Shown here one piece after another: positions 1-9,150 of a stretch of DNA of 64,000 nt. A program made the position numbers and the translations under genes. Source of the stretch: Gracilariopsis chorda (Eukaryota; Rhodophyta; Florideophyceae; Gracilariales; Gracilariaceae); assembly GCA_003194525.1 (NCBI GenBank), contig NBIV01000075.1, positions 238,432 to 302,431 of the forward strand, written 5' to 3'. Every line of letters starts with the position of its first letter. Positions within the stretch are counted from its first letter, which is position 1. A model generated the notes under the pieces. The model saw only the letters and a list, made by a program, of their open reading frames with translations. It ran no database searches and had not been told where the DNA came from.

Positions 1-1775
1 ACGCGTACAGTTCTCATGAAAGACTTTTCTTCTCTCTCGTAGGCGTTCTGGGTCGCGTACGGAGGCAAAATTTGCGCTTGGTGAAGCATAAACTCTCGAC
101 TACCAAACGCCTGGAAGTACGAAGCAATTATTACGAGTTTTTTGCTTTCCAGCTCATGCCCTGGAGAAAGCTGAATTTCCGCTGCTTCCAAAGGGTTTTC
201 CACAACCTCGTCTAATTCTGCACCTTCAGTTGGTCCTCTCTCGGTCGCTTCACTTCTTCCTTCAGCATATTTCCACTTCTCTTCCTGCAGCTTCAATACT
301 TCTTTGTCTCCATCAAGATAATTGACAGAGTACTTCTGTGTACGGGGGTTGTGTTTCGTTACAGTTCCTTCTTAGAACTTCTCGTCTTGGGGCCAGTACA
401 CTTCAGTGCGGTCCCTTACGCTAGGGTATTGCGGTCCGATAGATACTGATTCTGAATCCGAGTTCAGAAGTGATTTTCCACTCTCTACCAGAGAACTGTC
501 GAGCGGCTCGGTGGGTACGTCATCTGCGAAACCATTGTTGTCCGACAAGGAGTATTCCAACGTCCGATCCATGTCGTCAATAGCGTGTTGCACAGCAGTA
601 GCTAGTTCTTCGGTGTGAAGAGCGGGTCTGATATCTTCTATGGCTGTGGACACTGTTCTGCCAGATTTACCAGGGACAGTAACTGTCCTGCTTTCTATGT
701 CGAACGAAAGAACAGGTTTCGGTTGCGACCACTTTCCTCTTTTCTCATGTTGGAGTTTGATGAACACTTGCACCAAATCGCCAACTGAAATAGGAAATTC
801 TTTCAAACTCTTGGAGCGTAAAATGAGGGTGAGCTTGCGTTTTGCCATCAGAGTTTGATGAGCGTCTACGATTTCTTGCGGCAGTAGAGTCGGGCGCTGA
901 CCAGATTCAAGTGGCCTAGCGTAACCCTTTGCAAGTTAGTGGGCTAAAATCACATCGTTACCATAGAGATCGTTAGAAATGCGAATTGCCTGACTGATCA
1001 TCAGAGGAGGATTGCGCTGATAAGAAATTTTCAAATCTTCCTTCATGCGGAGAAAGACGTCACGGATAACCCTATGCTTAGACTCAAGCACGTTCTTGTT
1101 GTGCCTTCGAGGTGGCAGCGGCCTTGAATCTATCCCGGTGTGTTGCAGAAATTCCAGAAATACAGCATTGTTGAATGCTGGGTCAAACGCGACAGTTTCT
1201 GGCGTCCAGAAGGGTGTAATCCAGTGCACATCGAGGACATAAATGGCATGTTCCATCGAGGCGTTCTCAACTACTGCACCGGTTTAATACCGAGAGGTTG
1301 AGTCCATGATGTGCATGACGCAATACTGGTCAAGGTACATATGATCAACACAAACAACTTGGTTGAAACCCCGGCTCATGCTGCTGAGTGAAACTTTGTG
1401 AGAAGCCTTCGGCTTGGCGGTTGTTAGGCAAACCGTACAGTCCTCCAATGTCCTTGTAAGGTAGCCATCAATTTGATCATTCCATAGCGCGTTTCTTTTG
1501 AGAAGTGTTTTGATGTCCGTATACGTGGAGTGGCCACATACATGTTGGTGCACCTTGTCGACTACTTTCTTCAATTCTCTCCACGGCCTTACGGACAATC
1601 CTGGATCGATGCGAGCAGTCGCACATAACAGAACAGACTTGTTCTGTGACGTCAGGGGGGGGTTTGTTTTGGAACGTGAAAGCAGAGTGTGGAATGTAGG
1701 TATGCATGTGTACATCGACAAGAGAAATAGTACTGGGAGCTTGATCTTCGCTGGCTGGTGGTAGCCTGAGTATGT
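1..1775 (-). pseudogene. Copia A pol: integrase and start of the RT-proximal linker
   Basis: One minus-strand frame carries the whole segment, with TAA stops at 1284-1286, 936-938 and 372-374. The HHCC zinc-binding region (H..H then C..C, VHQHVCGHS...CTVC) is followed by the first catalytic Asp (VCVDHMY), the second Asp (FDPAFNN) and the Glu (NVLESKH) about 1.1-1.4 kb from the left edge. The C-terminal segment with VQVFIKLQHEKRGKW corresponds to the region after the integrase core. Reading past the last stop gives about 120 more codons ending near YEREEKSF, aligning with the stretch just before RT in Copia C (IEKEKKSY). Because the frame is kept, decay was mainly by nonsense substitutions. 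Confidence 0.75.
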
Positions 1776-3105
1776 TGCCATTCATGTGCAAAATGTCACA
1801 TCGACTCGTGACGTTACGACCAATGACCCACTGTGATGATCCTTCAATTACCAAATGTCTGATTTTCACGACGTCACCTTTGTCTGATTGTCCAGAGAGA
1901 ACAATCGAGCCAAGAATGGCTCTAGGCTCACTACGATGCGAACCTGAGCCATACTGCCAGTGTGTCTTATCAGCTACGGAAGGTGGGAGTGGATCGAGTG
2001 ATCCGTCCCAATCTTGGCAGACGAGATTCTTGATTAGCTTGAGCTCTGCCATTTCAATGCCGCTATAAGGAGCAGCATTGTCTAACAATGGCCCATCAGA
2101 TCCCCTTATGTGATCAGCCGCACAGCGCATTTCACTCAGGGTTGCCATATTGAATGTGAGAACATTATTGTGGCCTCTCTCCGGATGCATAGGTGCATCG
2201 AGAGCCTTAAAACCCTGTTTGAGTGACCCGTCACGGCGATGGTCATGAGCCCAATGTCCGTACTTACTGCAGCGATTACACTTGGTCTTCTGCTTGAGTT
2301 CCATAATCTGCTCAGGGGTTCTGCGTTGCTTGTGCGTAGGTCTGCGGCTTCGTGATCGCGGAGGTGTAGCAAAGGATGCATTTGAAGACAGAGTGTTTGA
2401 TTGCGAAGAGCTGGGAGAAGCTCGAACCTTTTCGCACTGACGCAGTACGGACGCAATTGATTCGTAAGATACTGCCTTCAGAAACTCATTTGTGCTAGAC
2501 GTTGATGTGAAGGAAGACCCCTTCGGTGCACAGTTTGCTAGTACAGAAACGCGCTGGTTACTGTCAACATCGGAATTGGCCAGCAGAGTAAAGGCCACCA
2601 GTGCCTCTGATAGCTTAGCTTCTGATCCGTGAACGTTAAATCTGGAAACATGCGCTTGGAAGCGCGACTCAAAGTTCTTGAAGCTCTCATTGGCATTCCT
2701 TTTCGTATTCAGAAGCGCCAAGAAATCTTGATAGACATCAGAAACTACAGCCAGTGGATCTCTTTTGTACAGTGCATCGACTATAGCTTGCGCACCGGCT
2801 TCGGATCGGATGGTGTCTGCTGGTATTGCCTTGCAGATATCACGGGCTCGGCCAAAGAGCTGGGAAAGAAGCATGATACCTTGAACACCTGGTCAGATCT
2901 TGTTATCGTTCGAGTGTGCCAAAGTCTGGTGGAAGGCTTGCCATACCGAAACGGCATTCGCGTACTGCTCTTGACTCCCTTTTCCGTCGGTCCACGGAAC
3001 ATTTCGGATGTCCCACGAAAAACGGGGACGCGTTGGTGTAACACTGAAACTGGAGAGGCGGCACGATGGAAGGTCTGGCTGGTTCTGAGGAGAGAAAGCC
3101 AGACT
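1655..3105 (-). pseudogene. Copia A gag and protease region
   Basis: The gag capsid-like part starts after a stop near 3106 (WDIRNVPWTDGKG...), is interrupted by a TGA at 2893-2895, and continues in the same frame to 1655. A zinc knuckle CNRCSKYGHWAHDH has His where the last Cys of CCHC is expected. The protease region has LLDNAAPYSGI at the place of the catalytic D-S/T-G, so the active site is altered. The integrase continues in another frame; the switch falls at a run of eight G on the plus strand (1655-1662), where a slip or base-calling error is likely. The apparent open frame continuing to 1477 beyond this run is not homologous. Confidence 0.7.
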
Positions 3106-3275
3106 TCATCTCCTTTAATAGAGTCTAATGGCTACAATCGATACATCTAGAAGATCCTGACACTACATTACGGGACACTAACGTCGGAGACAGAGCTTGT
3201 AGTCTGTCTTCGACTGAGCTCCGTGGCCCTACAGGTACGTCTGTGTTACAGTTGGCAGATCAGATGAAGAAATTT

Positions 3276-3288
3276 CTGGGCCCATAAC
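3276..3288 (-). promoter_or_regulatory. Copia A primer-binding site
   Basis: On the minus strand the sequence reads GTTATGGGCCCAG. This is the complement of the anticodon arm of eukaryotic initiator tRNA-Met (CTGGGCCCATAAC). Drosophila copia is known to prime from the same internal tRNA site. It lies directly downstream of the inferred LTR. Confidence 0.65.
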
Positions 3289-3567
3289 AAGTAAAAGTTA
3301 TGACGTGGCACGAAGTTGGGTTTATGGATCGGATAACAACGGGTTTACTACACGGCGGTAGAACTCGACGTTTTGTCTTCGTCTCTCTTCTTCCCTTGGT
3401 TCTCCTGTTATCGAAGAACTGCCACCGGTATTTATATGCTTTGCAACCAACTACTTGTGAGCGGCTCCAACTCAGATATTCTGCAGTCCATGTAACCAGC
3501 TCACCATCCAAGTGGAATCAATAAAACTCAGCAGAGAACGACATGCATATGCCCAAATTCACAACAG
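3289..3567 (-). repeat. Inferred 5' LTR of Copia A
   Basis: Only one LTR is in the window, so the borders are inferred. The right end reads TGTTGTG on the minus strand, a usual LTR start. A TATA box (CATATAAATA on the minus strand, near 3429-3438) sits inside, and the left end adjoins the primer-binding site. Confidence 0.45.
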
Positions 3568-3671
3568 ACACACACTAGTCCACACAGGTACTAACGTCAG
3601 ACCAGTTCTTACGCAAAAGAGATACATCTCTTCTAAAAGGTGAGACTCCTAAATCTCACCAAAATCTCACA

Positions 3672-4562
3672 TCCATCGGCGTGTTTACATCGTATTGACG
3701 GCTTGTGGAAGTCGTCAAGCTCGTGAAGCGATCCCTTCAATTTTGCACAGATTTTGATCCTCCTTGGCTAACCTTCATGATATTACGTATCAGTTTATCT
3801 CTAATCACTAAAGACTGGAAATGGTGGAGGATCTTTGAGTATATCGCATCCCACCGTGGGCCAAAAAAGTACATTCTGCCCACTGTCAACCATAGTTCTT
3901 CAATTTTGTTAGTGCCACTGTGAGCAGAGAACGTGTTTTGCTTATGTGTAGTTTTGTTTCTTCTATGTTCTGCATCACATCCTTTTGCTACTGGGTCACG
4001 TGGTTCATTCGTTTTCGATATTTTTCAAGCTGCGTCGAGTCCAAACCATCAGCGCTGAGCGCGCTCGATTCATTTCACTTTTCTGCCAACTTCAGATTCT
4101 TGCCAGCTAAAGACTTCATCTCAGTTTTCTGACGCCGCAGCAGCGGGTCAACGACTGCCGACGAACCGCACGTCATTATCCTGTTGCACGCAAAATAGAG
4201 TTCTTTTGTCCTTCGAAAAAATGTGAAGTGGGAATCTGAGGAGGCAGTCTAGTTCGATCAGACACCTGCCGGTGGTTCTGGTGTACTGGCTCCTGGCCGT
4301 TCTTCTAGGAGGACTCCTGTCTAGCTACCTATTTGACTGCGTGGGTTGCAGGATTCCCAAATGGGAAGCACTATAACTGGGTTCAACTTGATTCCGTTTG
4401 AATCAAGTTGTATTCGGTTTTGCTCTTTGGGCTCCTGCCCAGCATGACCAGGTTCTGCACCACACTGACCACTCCAGGCATCCAGCGCAAAACGAATTGG
4501 CATCTTGGTTCCATATAGGCTACGGTCAGATTAGAAATATCAAGATCAGCAGCACTAAGTAG
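3672..4562 (+). other. Gene-free first 890 bp of the unit
   Basis: No recognisable gene on either strand; small ORFs of 60-70 codons have no family resemblance. It contains a perfect hairpin at 4384-4410. The same stretch opens every unit, and it is all that is present in the terminal stub U7. Confidence 0.6.
4384..4410. repeat. Perfect inverted repeat, 11 bp arms, 5 bp loop
   Basis: Arms CAACTTGATTC (4384-4394) and GAATCAAGTTG (4400-4410) around CGTTT. Copies occur at 10001-10027 and 15623-15649. The copy in U7 (35198-35223) loses its last base because the array ends there. Confidence 0.9.
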
Positions 4563-5160
4563 ATTAACAAGCAAAAGGAACGAGCAGCCTTGAAGCGCAA
4601 GAGATCGGAGCACGGGAACGACATAATCGACGACCGCGCAAAGAAGATGGCCAAAACCTCTCGTCGGGAACGTAAAGGCACGGTGCAACTGAATGGAATC
4701 TTGGAACAAATTGAAATCGTTCGTAACACCGAAGGGCATATCGTTCCAAACACTTCGATCATTAGCATCGCTCGTCTTCAAGAGGCCAAATCTCTATTGG
4801 CGGGGGTTGGCTACTACAAATCTCGCTGAGCCCAAAGACACTGGATTGTATTCCACCGCTCCTGTAGACGTGAAGCTCGTCCCAATGTACACGGAAGTCG
4901 TCAAGAACAAGATGTACCTGAACTTGATACGTCAAAAATGTAAGAAGATGACCTATGAAACAGCTGAGCAGTTTGAAACTGACTTGGACTTAATAAAATC
5001 CAACGCTCGCTTATTCAACAAGAGTGTAGATGTGCGATAGATAGTGCAAAATGCGGGGTTACTACTTGAAGTTGCTCGGGAACAAGTGCAGAAGCGATCA
5101 GATGACATTGGAGCCGCTGCTGAGATGGCGAAACTGGATAAATGTGAAGCAAAAGCCTAG
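4563..5160 (+). pseudogene. TAF1-type bromodomain fragment, U1
   Basis: The reading frame opens after a stop at 4560-4562 with INKQKERAALKRKRSEH and runs to TGA 4827-4829. It continues in the next frame through a bromodomain-like segment (PVDVKLVPMYTEVVKNKMYL...LIKSNARLFN, including the Asn that binds acetyl-lysine), hits TAG at 5038-5040, and resumes in that frame as IVQNAGLLLEVAREQVQKR to TAG 5158-5160. A charged KR-rich segment, QLNGILEQI and then a bromodomain resemble the C-terminal part of TAF1, a TFIID subunit that reads acetylated histones. The frameshift and nonsense codon are shared by the other intact units, so the piece was broken before amplification. An unrecognised short intron could explain the frame change but not the TAG. 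Confidence 0.6.
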
Positions 5161-6015
5161 CAATACTAGACAGACAGACGTTTGTTTGTTGTCCAGAAAG
5201 GCACGCTTCACTCATTCCGAATCACGGATACTGGCCAAGAATTGCTCTCTCTTTCTCTTTCTCTCTTATTAGACCATTCCAGACGGCTGGAGTTGCCTCC
5301 GAGGAAACCGTTTTGTAACCCGAGAGCAAAGGTCCCGAAAGCAAACTCAGTTGCTGATTAATTCGCTCGCTTTTGCCAAAAATCCGCACTTGTCGGATGG
5401 TGGAGTAATGTATGAAGGGTACGTGCCCTTGTATCTAACTATGGTAGCGCTTTGGTTCATGACGTGACCCCACGGAATAATGAGTCGAAACAACGCGTTA
5501 CAAAGCAGGTAAACTTATAAAGTATCATATGGGGCTTCAACATCAGCAAGTCTGGATCCGACCGTTGTGGCCATTGATGTGCTTCAGCGCTTCTATTTCG
5601 TTTGTTATCATTTGCTAGCATTCACTGTTTGAAAGCATCTGCTCACGTCACGTCTGCCATTATTTGACTGAATCTGAACGTTTGAAAGCTCAGCCTGTCT
5701 GATTTTGGAATATCAGTACGTCAAACGAACAATACGTCAAACGAACAGTGAAGTTTAATTAATAAAATAATTAACAAACACGCGCGTGTTGAGACTTGTG
5801 GGACCGCCAGTCCGCCGCAGAAAATATTTGATCGCGCTTCATTATCGAACTGTAAGGGTATCATGAACCGACGGCCGTCGCTATCTCAGATCTGCAGGCC
5901 CGAGCGTGTAGTATCCTGTCGGAACTTCTCTCCATAGCTCACTCACCTCCTCCCTACTTCCTTCGATACCTGTACTAGCTCGGGCACTGAGCATAGTTCT
6001 TTCAGGATTCACCAC
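5161..6015 (+). promoter_or_regulatory. Putative regulatory spacer upstream of the F-box-like gene
   Basis: No gene seen. It contains a CT-rich tract (about 5244-5270), a tandem pair of the 15-mer TACGTCAAACGAACA (5717-5731 and 5733-5747), an AT-rich stretch (about 5751-5774) and the perfect palindrome AACACGCGCGTGTT (5777-5790). These lie 230-300 bp before the F-box ATG. Promoter function is inferred from position only. Confidence 0.35.
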
Positions 6016-7194
6016 ATGGATCTAAACATGTCCAACTTTCCGTGTGATGTGCTTCAACGCATTTTCAGTATTGGAGTTAGCATTTTCAGTATTGGAGTTA
6101 GGGAAGTGTGGCGCCCAGCTCATGGAGAATACGCGCACTTGTCTGTGTCCTCCGCGGAGGATGTTGAAGGTGGCTATCGCCTTCTTTTCAAACCAGACCG
6201 TGACGATTTTCGGGGAATCCCTGAAGTTTTCACATTGATGCAGTGCGCACAAGTGTGTAAGGTGTGGTCAGACGCCATCATTGAAAAGCGGTTTTGGGAT
6301 TCAAATGTTACCACCATGCTTGGTGAACAGTATGCGGAGCCTTGGAAACTCGGACGAAGGTGGAACGCTCTGTTTGCGCATGTACCTGTACCGATACTCG
6401 GTACAATGGATCAGTTTCTTTCAAACATAGGAAAGATTGAGACATCGATTCGTAGAGGGCGCCCGAGTTTTCACGTATACCTGCCTCTCTCTAGTGATCG
6501 AAGACGTGAAACCATCAGGGCATGGTGTAGTTTGGAACCATTTCTTCGGACGAAGGCTTTGCATCTCAAAGTTTCGAATATGACGACAGGAGATGATGAT
6601 TTATTTAGAGGCAAACGGGTTGGCTTTAAAACGTTAACGCTCAACGAGTGGCCTTTACTGCAGAGCTTGGACGTTGACCTTGCAGAAAACGGCATCCTTT
6701 CTCCCGCAATGGTGAGATCTCGAACGGAGCTCGATTCAAAACTAGAGCATGTCGTAAGAGCAAACCTGCCGTTTCCCTGTCTCAAGAAACTGTCTTTACC
6801 CACACCTCCAAATGGCCGTGGAGCACAGCTTGTGACTCTAGTCGCGCCAAAAGTTGAACACTGCTTCATTTTCAATTCTGGATACAGCAACGACCCACCG
6901 GGTGGGGATATGCACTGTAACTGCATTTGGCACTCCCAATTTCTTCAAGAGGATAAGAAATATAGAACCTTTGTCACACCGTACTTCCTGCATGCGTTTC
7001 TGTGGCTCGGGCCCAAAGCCATTGGGTACGAAAGATGGATATGGGAATGGTTCTCGAGAAAGTCACACTGTCCAGATTATGGAGTTCTTATATCTGAGCG
7101 GAGAGATGGAAAGGTCTATGAGGTTGGCTTCACTCTCAAACAGTTTTTCGAAGAGGAAGATCTTCGAGAAATCTCTATTCCTTTTCGTGCTTAA
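6016..7194 (+). CDS. F-box-like protein with split F-box, U1
   Basis: 392 aa, starting at ATG 6016. F-box proteins recruit substrates to SCF ubiquitin ligases through Skp1. Residues 7-20 (NFPCDVLQRIFSIG) and 73-98 (LMQCAQVCKVWSDAIIEKRFW) look like the two halves of one F-box, separated by about 50 residues. Part of that insert comes from a 21 bp tandem duplication (6060-6080 and 6081-6101), giving IFSIGVS then IFSIGVR. The remaining 290 residues are moderately leucine-rich with no clear LRR or kelch pattern. No signal peptide or membrane segment is evident. The MAPK-like gene follows 130 bp downstream on the same strand. The F-box assignment is by pattern; the substrate is unknown and the insert may have destroyed Skp1 binding. 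Confidence 0.6.
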   Translation: MDLNMSNFPCDVLQRIFSIGVSIFSIGVREVWRPAHGEYAHLSVSSAEDVEGGYRLLFKPDRDDFRGIPEVFTLMQCAQVCKVWSDAIIEKRFWDSNVTTMLGEQYAEPWKLGRRWNALFAHVPVPILGTMDQFLSNIGKIETSIRRGRPSFHVYLPLSSDRRRETIRAWCSLEPFLRTKALHLKVSNMTTGDDDLFRGKRVGFKTLTLNEWPLLQSLDVDLAENGILSPAMVRSRTELDSKLEHVVRANLPFPCLKKLSLPTPPNGRGAQLVTLVAPKVEHCFIFNSGYSNDPPGGDMHCNCIWHSQFLQEDKKYRTFVTPYFLHAFLWLGPKAIGYERWIWEWFSRKSHCPDYGVLISERRDGKVYEVGFTLKQFFEEEDLREISIPFRA

Positions 7195-7325
7195 GTGCAG
7201 AAGGCTTTCAGAACCTGCTTAACCATGTTGTAAATTTATTGGAGCAGCTTTGTAGCTTTTGGGCGCAGTTAGAATCAGTTAGGTGCTGGCGCTGAAAAGC
7301 TTAAGTAGGTCGCGGCGCGTACGGC

Positions 7326-8222
7326 ATGGTGTGCGCCGCTTTTGACCACGTCAACCAACAACAAGTTGCCATCAAGAGAATAAACGGCGTCACTCAAGAA
7401 GAGACAGACTGTAGGAGAACCCTGCGTGAAATGCTTTTACTTCGTCATTTCACTCATGAACATATTATCTCTTTGAAGGACGTCTACACCCCAGCCGTGA
7501 ATATGCACAACTTTCAGGAGGTCTACTTCGTCACTGACCTAATGGAGTTCGACCTTCATCAACTCATCTCAAGCAACCAGCCCATTAGTGCTGACCACAC
7601 TCGGTACCTAACCTATCAGCTTCTTAACGGTCTTAAGTACATTCATTCCGCTGGTGTACTTCACAGAGACTTGAAGCCATCTAACATTCTGCTAACGCAA
7701 GAATGTCAACTCAAAATATGCGATCTTGGGTTGGCGCGTGATGCCCCACGCACCCCGTACACGCAAAACCGCATAACTTCCTATACCGCAACTCGGTGGT
7801 ATCGCGCCCCTGAGATTATGTTTGGAGCACCTTATACTTCGGCCGTCGATGTTTGGAGTGTTGGTTGTATTGTGGCAGAGATATTACTTCGAAGACCCAT
7901 TTTTCCGGGAAGAACGTACGAGGAGCAGCTCGTCAAAGTGGCACAAACCCTTGGTCCACCACCTCCTGATCTGCTTAAATCGCTTGCACCACCGGCAGCG
8001 CGAAAGTTTGCCCAATCACGACTTAGTCACTTTCCAAAGCGTGATGTCAGGAACTTGTTTCCGTACGCACCACAAGCTTTGTGTGACCTGCTGGCCAGAA
8101 TGTTTGAGTATGATCCCAGCAAGCGTATTACCGTTGTTGACGCTTTAACTCATCCATATCTCGTGGCTGTGAGTATTGGGCCGCGAACGGGATCTGTTGG
8201 TATCGCTTCAGTGCCTCTGTAA
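7326..8222 (+). CDS. MAP-kinase-like protein kinase, U1 (TSY form)
   Basis: 298 aa. Kinase motifs are in order: VAIK (Lys17), helix-C Glu35, HRDLKPSN (113-120), DLG (133-135, replacing DFG), activation motif T-S-Y (151-153), TRWYRAPE (157-163), and the MAPK/CDK C-lobe ending FEYDPSKRITVVDALTHPYL. The T-x-Y before ATRWYRAPE marks the MAPK group. The glycine loop is cut: VGRGAYG is encoded just upstream in frame (7305-7325) but a TAA at 7302-7304 precedes it, so translation from ATG 7326 lacks the loop. GAEKL lies just upstream in another frame, consistent with a 2-nt insertion. All catalytic residues are present, yet ATP binding would probably be impaired. Its 3' end overlaps the antisense gag-protease frame. 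Confidence 0.75.
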   Translation: MVCAAFDHVNQQQVAIKRINGVTQEETDCRRTLREMLLLRHFTHEHIISLKDVYTPAVNMHNFQEVYFVTDLMEFDLHQLISSNQPISADHTRYLTYQLLNGLKYIHSAGVLHRDLKPSNILLTQECQLKICDLGLARDAPRTPYTQNRITSYTATRWYRAPEIMFGAPYTSAVDVWSVGCIVAEILLRRPIFPGRTYEEQLVKVAQTLGPPPPDLLKSLAPPAARKFAQSRLSHFPKRDVRNLFPYAPQALCDLLARMFEYDPSKRITVVDALTHPYLVAVSIGPRTGSVGIASVPL

Positions 8223-9150
8223 CCTCGGTGGATATGCTTTCTGGCGTGTATGGTTTTACCGCTGAAGCCTCTTGTTCATAGAGAAGTGGTTCAGAGGTGG
8301 GCTGATGCTCATCAGATGATATGCTCACGACCTGTAGAACACCTTCGAAAGAGAATCAAAACGGCCGAAAGTGCGGCAGGGCAATAATCATGTCGCGTTT
8401 TGGAGCCATTTGCATGAGCTTTGCCATGATAATGGCAATACGTGATCCATTTATCACGCATACCAATGCTAAACCCTCCCGTTGAGCCACAAAACTGTAT
8501 CGGCCGCCGCTGATATTGCCTGAAACTGTCGTGACGCGAATACTATGCTTCTGTAGGCACTCTTCTAAGAAGAATGATAACGAAGCGTCGGAGTCCAACA
8601 TAGCCCAGTCTTCAACATGATATATGAGGACCGGGGTATACATGAGTTTGTCCACATCGTTCGGGGCAGCTGCCAAGGAATTTAAATTCGGATCTCTACT
8701 CCCGCTGGCCGACATAATATCGGCACTCACTAATGCTTCATGATCGAATTTATCGTGCCCCATCAAGGCTCGAAGTTCAGCGTCGCTACATTCTTCGCCG
8801 TGTTGAACGTTCAACGCGGTGTCGCCTCTAATGCCCTTAATCTTTACACTGACTGTCTGTGGCTGTTTGTCGTTTTTGTCGGCGCGTTTATGTCCAGCTT
8901 CTACGGTTCTTTGCAATCAAAACACTTACCATCTTACCGCATTCGTCTTCGTGTGTCCGCGTCACAATGCTTTTCTTTGACATGCTCGTTCTCTTTGGTC
9001 TTGAAGCGGTACTTATCAGTGGAATTTCGGGTTTAGTTGCAGTGCGCGCAGCGTATTTTCTTGCTCTCGGTGGGATTTGCGTTGCCGTTTTTTGCTTTTG
9101 TTAGAGTTCTGTTCAGCCTTCTGGCTGGACTTTCGAGAGTAGTCTGCACT
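8128..9150 (-). pseudogene. Retroelement gag-protease fragment, U1
   Basis: Minus strand. The main ORF (8356-8916, 186 aa) has a retropepsin-like signature: AMLDSDASLSFF (about residues 105-116), with Asp-Ser-Asp where D-S/T-G is expected, later hydrophobic strands and KRDMIIALPHF resembling the second conserved block. Upstream, CFDCKE is coded in another frame near 8905-8930 and AGHKRAD follows in the main frame, together suggesting a frameshifted zinc knuckle preceded by a basic Ser/Thr-rich gag tail. After TGA 8356-8358 the same frame stays open for 66 more codons, overlapping the kinase 3' end. It is probably a Gypsy-like 5' half with no RT. An extra T in U1 near 9090 disrupts the gag tail relative to the other units. 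Confidence 0.6.

Larger units (their letters stand above)
1..3567 (-). mobile_element. Copia-type LTR retrotransposon A, decayed, truncated by window edge
   Basis: Read on the minus strand from right to left, the order is LTR with TATA box, primer-binding site, gag, zinc knuckle, protease-like motif, integrase HHCC and DDE core, integrase C-terminal region, then the linker that precedes the Copia reverse transcriptase. The RT itself lies beyond position 1. Integrase before RT defines the Copia order. Its integrase carries the block PPRRHNK...ESKH, matched by PARRHNK...ESSH in Copia C, so A and C belong to the same broad clade. The element is dead: several in-frame stops and a frameshift interrupt it. 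Confidence 0.8.

Noticed and set aside
4383-4781. Minus-strand ORFs of 60-132 aa opposite the TAF1-like fragment
   Set aside because: Shadows of the plus-strand bromodomain coding sequence and flank; they shift with each unit's indels and have no recognisable domain.
6471-6926. 151 aa minus-strand ORF inside the F-box-like gene
   Set aside because: Antisense shadow of a coding frame with no domain; it merely repeats with the unit.
8740-9104. Plus-strand ORFs with hydrophobic stretches (98-109 aa) in each unit, looking like small membrane proteins
   Set aside because: They lie opposite the gag tail of the antisense retroelement fragment, whose composition explains them. No start context or homology supports them.
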